Positions 53,158 to 62,091 of a stretch of 64,000 nucleotides of DNA are shown here, piece after piece. Position numbers and translations under genes: made by a program. The stretch's first letter is position 1; each line of letters opens with the position of its first letter. The DNA lies in the NCBI GenBank assembly GCA_005110385.1, contig DUDT01000004.1, forward strand, positions 86,409 through 150,408, given 5' to 3'. This DNA comes from Candidatus Melainabacteria bacterium (lineage in GTDB: Bacteria > Cyanobacteriota > Vampirovibrionia > LMEP-6097). Under the pieces are notes generated by a model. That model was given only the letters and a program-made list of their open reading frames with translations. It did no database searches and was not told where the DNA came from.

Positions 53158-53631
53158 ATGTTTATTTTATATCTAAGCATTATTATCGCCACTTTTCTTT
53201 GCATGGAGCTAGTCGCTAATATCATGCACCGCTATGTGATGCACGGCTCTATGTGGAATTTCCATGAAGATCATCATCAAAAGGATATTGGTTTTTTTGA
53301 AAAAAATGATGTCTTTTTTGTGATTTTTGCTTTACCTTCTATGCTACTGATTATGGGAGGTTTCTTCTTTTCTAATTTATATGCTTATGCATTAGGTTTG
53401 GGGATTACGGTCTATGGGTTATGTTATTTTTTAGTTCATGATGTTTACATTCATAGGCGTTTTAAATTTTTAGATAATTTTTCACATCCTTATCTTGATG
53501 GGCTAAGAAGAGCTCATAAAGACCATCATAGTCATATTTATAAAGAAGATGGTGAAAATTTTGGTATGTTATGGGTACCACTGAAATATTATTCAAAGCA
53601 GCCTAGGGAAAGTGCTTCTTGTGCTATTTAG
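53158..53631 (+). CDS. crtZ: Beta-carotene hydroxylase CrtZ
   Basis: A 157-residue integral membrane di-iron hydroxylase with four hydrophobic segments and all His motifs of the fatty acid hydroxylase superfamily: HRYVMH, HEDHH, HDVYIHRR and HKDHHSH. It adds hydroxyl groups to the beta rings of carotene to give zeaxanthin. The lycopene cyclase gene follows, so carotenoid ring formation and hydroxylation are encoded together. After the stop, a palindromic-repeat arm continues in the same frame (NGIARKRTSSR), suggesting the repeat landed at the gene end. Confidence 0.9.
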   Translation: MFILYLSIIIATFLCMELVANIMHRYVMHGSMWNFHEDHHQKDIGFFEKNDVFFVIFALPSMLLIMGGFFFSNLYAYALGLGITVYGLCYFLVHDVYIHRRFKFLDNFSHPYLDGLRRAHKDHHSHIYKEDGENFGMLWVPLKYYSKQPRESASCAI

Positions 53632-53637
53632 AATAAT

Positions 53638-53667
53638 GGGATTGCTCGCAAACGTACAAGTTCAAGG
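53638..53667 (+). repeat. Dispersed palindromic repeat, left arm after crtZ
   Basis: GGGATTGCTCGCAAACGTAC then AAGTTCAAGG matches the left arm inside tsaC (50933-50962) at 27 of 30 positions. It lies six bases after the crtZ stop, in the crtZ frame. No matching right arm is seen before the next gene. Confidence 0.8.
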
Positions 53668-53686
53668 ACTATGATTCAGAATTAAG

Positions 53687-54379
53687 ATGCTGCCTTTTAC
53701 CTACTTACTAATAAATTTTTTTAGTGTGCTTGTGCCAGTGTGTTTGAGTTTTGAGACTAAGATTAAGCTATATAAATTATTTCCTTTTATCTTTAAGGCT
53801 ATAGCTATAGTTCTTGCAGTTTTTGCAGTTTGGGATAGTATTTTCACTTATTTAGGTGTCTGGGGTTTTACGGAAAAGTATCTCTGTGGGATTAAATTTT
53901 TAAATCTGCCTTTAGAAGAACTTTTATTTTTCATCTGTGTTCCTTATGCTTGTATATTTACTTATGAGGTTTTAAAGTATTATTTCCCGAAACCCTTTGT
54001 GGGATTTAATTTTGCTTATTTAAATATTGTATTAGCTATAGCTTTGCTTGCTGTGGCTCTTATTTTTTATGATAGGCTCTATACCTTTTATACCAGCTTA
54101 TTTATGGCTTTGAGTTTAATATTTTTGCGTAAATCATCTTTCTTGCCTAATTTTTATTTGATGTATTTGGTTACTCTAATACCATTTTTCATAGTGAATG
54201 GTTTACTTACTGGGATTGCTTTTGATGAACCTGTTGTTTTTTATAATAATGTTGAGAATCTTTCGATAAGAGCATTTACTATTCCCGTCGAGGATTTTAT
54301 TTATGGTGGAGTAATGTTAATTTGGAATGTGTACTTAGTGGAGTATTTTAGAGACTATAAAGCTCTAAAAAAGTCTTAA
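53687..54379 (+). CDS. crtY: Lycopene cyclase, CrtYcd (fused heterodimer) type
   Basis: The 230-residue protein has about seven membrane segments and two repeats of the lycopene cyclase domain, each with its acidic motif: NLPLEELLFFICVPYACIFTYE (part) near residue 75 and IPVEDFIYGGVMLIWNVYL near 205. It cyclises lycopene to beta-carotene. This fused CrtYc-CrtYd type is found in archaea, Bacteroidetes and some fungi, not the CrtL/CruA types usual in cyanobacteria. It follows crtZ and overlaps a convergent gene by 32 bp. Confidence 0.88.
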   Translation: MLPFTYLLINFFSVLVPVCLSFETKIKLYKLFPFIFKAIAIVLAVFAVWDSIFTYLGVWGFTEKYLCGIKFLNLPLEELLFFICVPYACIFTYEVLKYYFPKPFVGFNFAYLNIVLAIALLAVALIFYDRLYTFYTSLFMALSLIFLRKSSFLPNFYLMYLVTLIPFFIVNGLLTGIAFDEPVVFYNNVENLSIRAFTIPVEDFIYGGVMLIWNVYLVEYFRDYKALKKS

Positions 54380-54842
54380 GCATTTTAGCTAAATCTTCAT
54401 CTCTGTGTTTATCTGTATTTAGAAAGACTTTAATTAAGGTAGTATCTTCTTTAATATTATCTCTGTAGTTAAGTAATTTAGGAATGTTTAACTGTACAGC
54501 TAACCTTATAAACCTAAATTCAGGATTCTCCGGATTAGCTTCAATTACCTCTTCTAGAGCATTTTTACCCTTAGAGAAGTCTTTGATTTTTTTAAAGGGG
54601 TTTCCTTCAAACTTAGCTCCTATCATAGTTCCAGCAGCATTGTAGGCTTTAGCGTAGCATTCATTATCAAGTGCTAGAGCAGAGTCGGTGAATGCATTTA
54701 AATGCTTTAGCGAGTAACTGGCATTTTTAAAGAGTTTTCTTGTATTTTTTAACTCTTCAGCGGGATCAGCAGCTTTTAAGATAGCTAAACTGAAAAAATT
54801 TAAAACGATTAAAGAAACAATATAAAGCTTAGTGTTTTTCAT
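54348..54842 (-). CDS. Secreted hypothetical protein
   Basis: 164 residues with a signal peptide (MKNTKLYIVSLIVLNFFSLA, cleavage probably after ILKA). The mature part is all helical and resembles a TPR-like repeat (NECYAKAYNAAGTMIGAKFE, GKNALEEVIEANPENPEFRF, IRLAVQLNIPKLLNYRDNIK). It may therefore be an extracytoplasmic helical-repeat protein. No named family is recognised. It lies 9 bp after the 683-residue gene on the same strand, and its 3' end overlaps that of the lycopene cyclase gene. Confidence 0.6.
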   Translation of the reverse strand: MKNTKLYIVSLIVLNFFSLAILKAADPAEELKNTRKLFKNASYSLKHLNAFTDSALALDNECYAKAYNAAGTMIGAKFEGNPFKKIKDFSKGKNALEEVIEANPENPEFRFIRLAVQLNIPKLLNYRDNIKEDTTLIKVFLNTDKHRDEDLAKMLKTFLELYSL

Positions 54843-54851
54843 GAGAATCTT

Positions 54852-56903
54852 TTAATTATAATCATTAAAAGATCTTAACTCATGCTCAGCTTTCAGGGCA
54901 AGTTTTAAACCTGAATAAAATTGTGCTGCACTCCAAGATAAAGTGTGAGCACCAGGAAGCCATTTGGTTTTTCCTGTAAGGTCCGTAACCGCTTGGTAGG
55001 CTTCTAAAATAGAATAGGATCTTCCTAGCTTATTACCATCTGCACGGATCATGTCTTTGTCTTTAAAACCAGCTACTAAAGCTAATGTTTTATTAATGTA
55101 ATGGGCGATTTTGATATCTATTTCTTTAATTAAATTTTCTACTTGTGGCGACAGGTACTTAATACTTTTGCTTTGGCTAATTAGATTAATTTTGCTTTTA
55201 GCTAAAGCTTTTAATGAAGCAGTAGTGCCGATGCTCCACTGTGCGGAGAAATCAGCTTTAGCTAGTTTTTGTCTTTTAAGAAATTCAGTTGTAGATGAAT
55301 GTTTAGGTACTAATTGAACGATATCAGCTTTTTGTCCGACCATTACTTGAGCTATAGGAGTAACTTCGTTTATTATTTGACTATTAATATTTAAATAGCT
55401 ATCAAAAATTTTTACATATGTACCAGTGACTATATCTTCTCGAGTAAATTTATTATATCTACGCATCCCATAGTCATCAGCTAGTAAGTTATCACAGAGA
55501 TCTACTATACTCTTGCGTATTTCTGTATCCAATATAACATCCTCTGAAAATCTGTAATTAGAAGATGCTAGGAGTACTAAAGATGTATCTATTTTGTTTT
55601 CGGGGCTGTGGATGGGTTGAGTTCTATCGTAAAGAATAGGTTTAACAACCCAGTCGTAAATTTTACTATTACAAGCCTGCATCAACATTCTCACTTGTGA
55701 TTCGTTAAGGCAATCTGCATAAGCGTTGCAATTTACTATTAAATTGTTTAAAGTATTTTTTAAATCAATAATGGCATTAGTTCTACCGTAGTTTTCACTG
55801 AAAACTAATTTGCAGAATTTATCTAAGGCTAAGTAGGTGTATGCTGTGTCTAAGCTTGCTCCTTCCCAAAAAATGATTTCCTCCCAAGAGCTGCTAGTTG
55901 GAGCATTGGCATCGTACATATTGTGCTTGGTATTCCAGTTTATACTCATCAAGAATGTGAGTAAGTTATAAATGGCTTTAAAAATGATTTCCCTGTTTTG
56001 TTCATTAAAATCTTTAGTGTAGTTAAAACCCCATGCTTCATGATGAATACCTGCTTCTATAGTTTCAAGGATATTTAATAAGAGCAAGGCTTGCGATTCT
56101 ACGCGGCGAGGGTGTATCCATTTACCGAGTTCTATTTCTTTAACTATGGGTGAGCCAAGAGCATTGATTCTGATGGAACGAGGGTTGAAGATATGATAAA
56201 TACCTCTATCTAGGCTTTCTTTATCTTCTTGAGCCTTTCTGTACCAATCTGGATCTTTAGAAATATGTGCTATCGCAGTGTTTATTTCATTTGTATTCAT
56301 TACAGCAGCATTAACGATCATGCTTTTACGCCAACTGAAAGGATCATTTTCTTTTTGCCATAATCCAGCCATGCAGCTATCAGTAAGCCATTGCCAATGC
56401 ATATTAGAGTTAATGGTATTAGAAGTCTCTATTAATCCTGTTATGGGATTGGTGTTGAAATCAAATAATTTTTTTTCATTTAGATCAGTTAAGAGTTCTT
56501 CTAAGTCGAAAATTGCATAATAAGGTTTAGGATCCTTAAAAAAATCATTAAAAACATGATAGTGAAAAGTATAGTTCTTTAGGTCTAAAGTAAGTTCTTC
56601 TGCTTGAAATTCAGTCGCAAATAATCTAGTCCTCAGACTGCGAAGAAGACTTTCTATAATTTTATCCCTGTCTATGGGGTCAAGTTGATTTAATGATTCA
56701 ATAGATAATATATCTTCAACTTTTATATTGTTAATCTCACATTTAAAGGGATATTGACCAATAAACCCATGTAGATATTTAATTTTATTAAAAATGTTTT
56801 GTCTTTTATCCCCAATGAGCAAAGATTTTTCATTCAGAATTTCTTCTAATTCTAGGCAAATTTGTTTAATTATACTTTCTTTATCTTGAATTATTGGCAA
56901 CAT
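54852..56903 (-). CDS. Putative (alpha/alpha)6-barrel glycoside hydrolase-like protein (GH15-like)
   Basis: 683 residues, no signal peptide. Several features recall GH15/phosphorylase-kinase alpha-type barrels: WQWLTDSCMAG, RRVESQALLLLNILETIEAG in part, SSWEEIIFWEGASLDTAYTY in part (compare the xDxWEE of GH15) and DDYGMRRYNKFT. The catalytic glutamates cannot be assigned with certainty. Carbohydrate degradation or a regulatory role is possible. It lies downstream of a GT39 gene and may act on a polysaccharide in the same pathway. The assignment is by motif memory only. Confidence 0.4.
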   Translation of the reverse strand: MLPIIQDKESIIKQICLELEEILNEKSLLIGDKRQNIFNKIKYLHGFIGQYPFKCEINNIKVEDILSIESLNQLDPIDRDKIIESLLRSLRTRLFATEFQAEELTLDLKNYTFHYHVFNDFFKDPKPYYAIFDLEELLTDLNEKKLFDFNTNPITGLIETSNTINSNMHWQWLTDSCMAGLWQKENDPFSWRKSMIVNAAVMNTNEINTAIAHISKDPDWYRKAQEDKESLDRGIYHIFNPRSIRINALGSPIVKEIELGKWIHPRRVESQALLLLNILETIEAGIHHEAWGFNYTKDFNEQNREIIFKAIYNLLTFLMSINWNTKHNMYDANAPTSSSWEEIIFWEGASLDTAYTYLALDKFCKLVFSENYGRTNAIIDLKNTLNNLIVNCNAYADCLNESQVRMLMQACNSKIYDWVVKPILYDRTQPIHSPENKIDTSLVLLASSNYRFSEDVILDTEIRKSIVDLCDNLLADDYGMRRYNKFTREDIVTGTYVKIFDSYLNINSQIINEVTPIAQVMVGQKADIVQLVPKHSSTTEFLKRQKLAKADFSAQWSIGTTASLKALAKSKINLISQSKSIKYLSPQVENLIKEIDIKIAHYINKTLALVAGFKDKDMIRADGNKLGRSYSILEAYQAVTDLTGKTKWLPGAHTLSWSAAQFYSGLKLALKAEHELRSFNDYN

Positions 56904-56970
56904 AATAAGATCTGAGCTTCTTTACCTGCGGCAAAATTCACCCCATCTTAGATATTTACCCAAAACGCTT

Positions 56971-58377
56971 TTAATTAAGCTTATTATGAACAAAAAATAA
57001 TAGAGTAGTGCTTTTATTAGATTTGCTATGAAGATAAGGTACCCGCAGTTCGTATTTCTGCTTATTTAGATATGATATTGATTTTGTATTTTTTGTAATA
57101 ATCCCCGAATAGCTCAAATTCCATTCTGGTTTTAAGATTTTAAGATTTACATAAACCATTTGATTATCGCAGATGATTTCTTTATCTTTTAAGTTTAATT
57201 TTTCAAGTTTATTAATAATAGCCGTATAGTTGATGTTTATGGTATTTACTTTACTGAAAATATTAGGATGAAAAATCCATAGATATTTGATAAAGAATAG
57301 AATAATAATAGAGGTACTAGCTAGCCTGTAAGAAAATTTATAAAACCTCAGGTGGCTGAATTTATGAAATAGCATGTAAATTAAAATCGCTGTGATGAAA
57401 TGACTAACTGAAAGCCAACCACTGAGTAGTTTATGACTTTTATATAGCAAGAAAATTATTACAGGAATAAGATATGAAAATAAACTAATATAACCAAGTA
57501 ATCTAAGTTTACTTTCGTAATAAGTTGGTTTTGTACTTAATATGCCGATTTTTTTAAATTTACTAATCAAATAGAGAGACAGTATAAAAGCTGTAAATAT
57601 AAGCATTTGACTAAAAGCACTAAGGGAAAGATTGAAGAAATTTAATAGATAATTATAATCGGTGTTAGGTTCTAATTGAAATGCGCCCCTTCTACTCAAA
57701 TAATTTTCAGCTAATTTGAAATTCTTATATAACCAAAGGTAATGTGGAAGAGCTATAGCAAGACTACTAAAAATACTTATTATTAACTCTGGTCGAAGAA
57801 AAGCTTTCCGGGCTATTTTAGAAAATAAGCTGGCTAAAATTAGTGCAGATAGTAAAAACGAAAAATTATATTTAGAAATAAGTCCTAAACCTACGGCAAT
57901 ACCTAGGAGTAGAAAATTTAGCAGAGAGTTTTTCTTTAGTACTTTAACATAAAAATAAAAAGTCATAGATGACATTGCAAAGACTAATACTGAGTGGGTT
58001 AGCTTAAAATTAATGGTGTAGGCATAAGCTGGAATTAAAGCTAATATGAGTAAAGATAAGGTTAAAGATTTTTTAGCCGTGAAAAACTGTCTAATAGACA
58101 GATATAGAAAGACTATAAATATGTAAAGGCAAATATATCTTACGCTAATTAAAGCGCAAGGCGAGTCATTCGTAATAACACTGAGACTTTTTACAATCCA
58201 GCTGTAGAGAGGTGGTTGTTGACCATCTCCTAGATTGAAATTGCGAGAATTAATATATTGTTCAGCTTCATCCCAATCGAGAAAAGGGCTAGCGGTGATT
58301 CTTAAAATGAAATAACTAAGTACATATACCGCAAATAATAAAAAATGAAAGTTGATTTTATTATGTGATGGCATCAT
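56971..58377 (-). CDS. Glycosyltransferase family 39-like (ArnT/PMT-type) membrane protein
   Basis: A 468-residue protein with about 11 membrane segments. The first periplasmic loop carries the catalytic acidic motif FLDWDEAEQY and later GDGQQPPLYSWIVK, typical of GT39/GT83 lipid-linked sugar transferases. It would move a sugar from a polyprenyl carrier to lipid or protein on the outer face of the membrane. It is the second gene downstream of rsfS, after the DUF1338 gene, with a gap of 9 bp. Confidence 0.75.
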   Translation of the reverse strand: MMPSHNKINFHFLLFAVYVLSYFILRITASPFLDWDEAEQYINSRNFNLGDGQQPPLYSWIVKSLSVITNDSPCALISVRYICLYIFIVFLYLSIRQFFTAKKSLTLSLLILALIPAYAYTINFKLTHSVLVFAMSSMTFYFYVKVLKKNSLLNFLLLGIAVGLGLISKYNFSFLLSALILASLFSKIARKAFLRPELIISIFSSLAIALPHYLWLYKNFKLAENYLSRRGAFQLEPNTDYNYLLNFFNLSLSAFSQMLIFTAFILSLYLISKFKKIGILSTKPTYYESKLRLLGYISLFSYLIPVIIFLLYKSHKLLSGWLSVSHFITAILIYMLFHKFSHLRFYKFSYRLASTSIIILFFIKYLWIFHPNIFSKVNTININYTAIINKLEKLNLKDKEIICDNQMVYVNLKILKPEWNLSYSGIITKNTKSISYLNKQKYELRVPYLHSKSNKSTTLLFFVHNKLN

Positions 58378-58386
58378 TTCCTAAAA

Positions 58387-59778
58387 TTAAATATTAATGC
58401 CAAGTTTTTCTAAAGATTCGTTTAGGCTTTTTTGACTTTCTTCTTGATAAATAGTTTGAGGGTCTATGATATTAACGCCTAAGGCTGTTTCTATATCATT
58501 TTGATTACTTAGCTGTAAGTCAGCTTCTGCTTTTGTAAAGCCACCTTCAACTATATTTGATTTAAATATACCAGCCGCACTTACAGGTAAAAAGTCTTCA
58601 TAGGTCATAGGAGTAATTTTAATAATTTCTTCTTGGATTAATTTGGGGAGATTAAATCCTTTGAAGTCTTCTTTTGTAGTTCTTTTTTGCTCTAAAATTT
58701 GATTATTTATAGAGAAATTAAAATGTACTAAGTTCTTAGCGAAAAGCTCACTTACTGTATCTGGAAATTCTGAAAAACTTTTCTCTAGTATTTCTTGGTA
58801 ATTTTTATCATCCTGTTTAGTTTGTGACAGGGTTTCATTTAAAAGTTCGTCATATAACTCCATGCCAGCTTTGGTTAAAGCAGCTCCCCTCGTTTCTATT
58901 TCTCCAAATCTTGCTCTGTGAGTTCCTTGTATGCCTTTGCCATCTTGATTTGGAAACAAAATCTCTTCACTTAATGCTCTAAATGAAGTTTGCCTTAGTA
59001 ATATTGGTATTTTTCTCCTTGGTGGTCCTTGAATAGTTGGAGTCATTTGAATATTTTTTTTTTGCATCCTTTCATAAAGCAGGTCTATATCAAGTACGCG
59101 TGGCGTAAGATGATTAATATGAGGGCCTTTAAAGCTTACTATGTCTGCAATAAGTGAGTTAATGCAGAGTAATTCTTTATAGAAATCCTTTTGTACGGTG
59201 GCTTGATTATGCCATCTGAATGTTTCAAGAGCTTCAGCTATAAAATCTTTAGCCTCTGCTTCAAAGAGTCCACCTTGTTTTTCATGAGTCTCAATTAATT
59301 TTAAGCATTTATCCGTGAAAATCTGTCGCCTGCTTAAAATCTCTTCAACGCTACTCCTGATATCTTCTGGAAGAAGCTCTAATCTAAGCAAAGAAGTAAA
59401 AATCCTAAAAGGAGATTTATTTAAATCTTCTCTGGAAACAGGTCTGAATACTGTTGAATGAACAGGGAGATCAGCGATACTTAAATCATAATATCCGACT
59501 GGCTGCATTCCCATTACGGCAAATAAGCGTCTCATGTTATAGAGTTCACTTTTACTACCTAATCTTATAGCACCGTGCTTTTCCCCTTCTATTCTAGATA
59601 GATCAAGGATCTCGTCTGCAATAGAATCTCTATTTTTTAAAGCCTCTTTATTTACTTCAACTACTGTATCTAAGAGATTCTGGTATAGAGGCACTTCCTT
59701 TCTATACATTTCAGAGATTGCATTTGTGAATAACATTCTTATGGTATTCGGATCATAGAATTCTTGAACTGCACTCAT
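58387..59778 (-). CDS. DUF1338 family, 2-oxoadipate dioxygenase/decarboxylase (HglS-like)
   Basis: 463 residues. The sequence shows the hallmarks of the DUF1338/VOC family represented by E. coli YdcJ and Pseudomonas HglS: EKHGAIRLGSKSELYNMRRL in part, FAVMGMQPVGYYDL, PVHSTVFRP, FRIFTSLLRLELL, HINHLTPRVLD and FGEIETRGAALT. HglS uses Fe(II) and O2 to turn 2-oxoadipate into 2-hydroxyglutarate in lysine catabolism. The metal ligands (two His and one Glu) appear to be those in HGAIR, NHLTPR and EIETRG. This suggests an oxygen-using lysine pathway, although no other genes of it are present here. Confidence 0.8.
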   Translation of the reverse strand: MSAVQEFYDPNTIRMLFTNAISEMYRKEVPLYQNLLDTVVEVNKEALKNRDSIADEILDLSRIEGEKHGAIRLGSKSELYNMRRLFAVMGMQPVGYYDLSIADLPVHSTVFRPVSREDLNKSPFRIFTSLLRLELLPEDIRSSVEEILSRRQIFTDKCLKLIETHEKQGGLFEAEAKDFIAEALETFRWHNQATVQKDFYKELLCINSLIADIVSFKGPHINHLTPRVLDIDLLYERMQKKNIQMTPTIQGPPRRKIPILLRQTSFRALSEEILFPNQDGKGIQGTHRARFGEIETRGAALTKAGMELYDELLNETLSQTKQDDKNYQEILEKSFSEFPDTVSELFAKNLVHFNFSINNQILEQKRTTKEDFKGFNLPKLIQEEIIKITPMTYEDFLPVSAAGIFKSNIVEGGFTKAEADLQLSNQNDIETALGVNIIDPQTIYQEESQKSLNESLEKLGINI

Positions 59779-59798
59779 ACAATTATCTGTTTATAAAA

Positions 59799-60170
59799 TT
59801 ACTCCTCCCACTCACTTGCTGGAATGAAATGAGCGTGCTGCCATAATTCTTCAAGATTGTAGTAAAGTCTTGCTTCGCTTTGAATAATGTTTACAATGAC
59901 ATTTCCGTAGTCGAGTAGATACCACTTGTCACCATATTTTCCTTCTTTAAGATTAGGCTCTAGACCAGTTTCGGTGAGGGATTCTTCTACGTGTCTTGCT
60001 ATAGCTTTTAATTGTGAAGAGCTTTCGCCAGAGCTGATAATTATATAATCAGCTAAATCAGATATTTCACTGATATCAAGTAACTCGGTATCACTACCTT
60101 TCTTGTCTTCGCAGAGTTTTGCGATGCATAGAGCTAATTCTTTACTAGTTAATGTTTTAGGTGATTTCAA
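59799..60170 (-). CDS. rsfS: Ribosome silencing factor RsfS
   Basis: 123 residues with the DUF143 motifs: DISEISDLADYIIISSGESS, QLKAIARHVEESL, DKWYLLDYGNVIVNI. RsfS binds ribosomal protein L14 and blocks subunit joining when nutrients are low. Its start overlaps the mreC stop by 4 bp, so it is coupled to mreB-mreC. Length matches the family. Confidence 0.9.
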   Translation of the reverse strand: MKSPKTLTSKELALCIAKLCEDKKGSDTELLDISEISDLADYIIISSGESSSQLKAIARHVEESLTETGLEPNLKEGKYGDKWYLLDYGNVIVNIIQSEARLYYNLEELWQHAHFIPASEWEE

Positions 60171-60958
60171 GTTAATATGTATAAGTCCTTAATCGTGTTT
60201 AATGTCTCAAAGAATTTTATTTTAACAATAAGACCAATAGTATTAGGATCTTTTTTTATTTCTACCACTTTACCAATTGGGAAATTAGTCGGGAACGGAC
60301 AATTAGTTTCATCTAAACATAAGCCTGTACTGACTATTCTGTCGCCCACTTGAACTGATGAATCGATTCTAATAAAATCGAGTATCGCATAATCAGGGTA
60401 AGAGCCAGAGAGTACTCCGTATTCTTCTGTCCTTTCAATTTTGGCACCCATTTGAAAACTCTTATCGAAAATTAATTTAATTATAGAAGTATGGTCAAAG
60501 ACTTGATTGACTTGACCTACAATACCATTCAAGGAAAATACACCACTGCCAACTTCAACACCATCTTTTTTTCCTTTATTAATGATGATCTGTTTATGCC
60601 AGCTTTCAGGGCTTCTACCTATAACTTGACTGCGTATAGTTGGGAAAGGTATTTCTAGTTGTTTTCTTTTACTAAGGCTTTCTAGTTTTAGTTTTTTAAA
60701 TCCTGCACGAAGCTTAATGTTATCTAACTTAGTTTTATCAAGTTTCTTATTTAACTCCTTAATGGTGCGAAGTGAGTCTATATAATCTTTAACTTCTCCT
60801 TGGCTTTCATTAACGCCTGAACCTATGTCATAGATGAGTTTCCCTGTAATGAGATAGCTGTAGGAAATAAGATTAGCTATCGGTTTAATAAAAAACCAAG
60901 CCAAAAATATTACTAACAGTAAAGATAAAAAAATAGATTTTAGATCTTTAAAATTCAT
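60167..60958 (-). CDS. mreC: Rod shape-determining protein MreC
   Basis: 263 residues: an N-terminal membrane anchor (IFLSLLLVIFLAWFFIKPI), a coiled coil (about 65-95; RTIKELNKKLDKTKLDNIKL in part), and the beta-barrel MreC core with VIGRSPESWHKQIIINKGKKDGVEVG (part), SLNGIVGQV and DRIVSTG. MreC organises the elongation complex with MreB, MreD, RodA and PBP2. mreD is not next to it, as the rsfS gene follows directly. Confidence 0.9.
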   Translation of the reverse strand: MNFKDLKSIFLSLLLVIFLAWFFIKPIANLISYSYLITGKLIYDIGSGVNESQGEVKDYIDSLRTIKELNKKLDKTKLDNIKLRAGFKKLKLESLSKRKQLEIPFPTIRSQVIGRSPESWHKQIIINKGKKDGVEVGSGVFSLNGIVGQVNQVFDHTSIIKLIFDKSFQMGAKIERTEEYGVLSGSYPDYAILDFIRIDSSVQVGDRIVSTGLCLDETNCPFPTNFPIGKVVEIKKDPNTIGLIVKIKFFETLNTIKDLYILT

Positions 60959-60969
60959 TCTTTAGATGC

Positions 60970-62028
60970 TTATACTAGATGTGCGTGGTTAGTCGTAGTT
61001 AGCTCTAAAACACGTCTTAAGGTTTTATCAGTTAAGATTCTGCCAGCTCCTAATACTACACAAGAAAGGGGATCATCTGCAATATGTACGGGAACTTCAG
61101 TCTCATGAGCAATCATTTCATCTAAACCTTTAAGAAGAGCACCACCACCAGCGATAACTATACCTCTGTCGTAAATGTCGGCAGCTAATTCTGGAGGAAT
61201 TCTCTCTAGGGTTCTTTTTACTGATTCAACTATAGAAGTAAGCGGTTCTACCATAGCTTCTCTAATTTCAGCTCTATTTACTATGACAGTTCTAGGCAGA
61301 CCATTTAGAAGATTAAGTCCTCTCACTTCCATCTGATCCTCATCGCTCTCGTCTGAGATCTTGAAAGCTGATCCTAGTTTAATCTTGATGTTTTCTGCTG
61401 TTGTTTCACCGATTGACAAGTTATATACTTTTTTCATATAGATGATAATCGAACTATTAAGCTCATCACCAGCTATGCGGATACTTTCAGAAATAACTAC
61501 TCCTGAAAGACTGATGACGGCTACTTCAGTGGTACCACCACCGATATCTACTATCATGCTGCCGATAGGCTCTGCTACAGCGAGTCCTGCTCCGATAGCT
61601 GCGGCCATAGGTTCGTCAAGTAAGTAAACAGTACCAGCACCAGCATTCTCTGCGGCCTCCCTTACGGCTCTTCTTTCTACCTCTGTAATGCCGCTAGGGA
61701 CACCGATTGCGATTCTTGGCTTAGAGATGGGCTTGAAAATGCCTTTACTAGTATTAGCCTTCTCTAAGAAGTATCTGAGCATAATTTCAGCATAGCCGAA
61801 ATCTGCAATAACGCCGTCTCTGAGTGGTCTTACCGCCACTATGTGGCTTGGAGTTTTACCTATCATCGCCTTAGCTTCTTCACCTACAGCAAGAACTTCT
61901 GATGTTAGGCTATTAACAGCCACCACGCTTGGCTCTCTGAGAATGATTCCCTCTTCAGAACAAACTAAAGTATTAGCAGTACCAAGATCGATACCAATAT
62001 TCTTCGAAAATTTACTAAATAAACCCAT
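60970..62028 (-). CDS. mreB: Rod shape-determining actin MreB
   Basis: A 352-residue actin-like protein: IGIDLGTANTLVCSEEGIIL (phosphate 1), KPRIAIGVPSGITEVERRAV (connect region), DEPMAAAIGAGL, MIVDIGGGTTEVAVISLSGV (phosphate 2) and IVIAGGGALLKGLDEMI (adenosine loop). It polymerises at the inner membrane and directs cell-wall elongation. It is the first gene of the mreB-mreC-rsfS operon and is divergent from metF with 63 bp between starts. Confidence 0.95.
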   Translation of the reverse strand: MGLFSKFSKNIGIDLGTANTLVCSEEGIILREPSVVAVNSLTSEVLAVGEEAKAMIGKTPSHIVAVRPLRDGVIADFGYAEIMLRYFLEKANTSKGIFKPISKPRIAIGVPSGITEVERRAVREAAENAGAGTVYLLDEPMAAAIGAGLAVAEPIGSMIVDIGGGTTEVAVISLSGVVISESIRIAGDELNSSIIIYMKKVYNLSIGETTAENIKIKLGSAFKISDESDEDQMEVRGLNLLNGLPRTVIVNRAEIREAMVEPLTSIVESVKRTLERIPPELAADIYDRGIVIAGGGALLKGLDEMIAHETEVPVHIADDPLSCVVLGAGRILTDKTLRRVLELTTTNHAHLV

Positions 62029-62091
62029 ATATTTGATTTTAATAGATACTCTGAGAAAACGTGGTAAAAAATTAGTAATTAGAGGACACTA

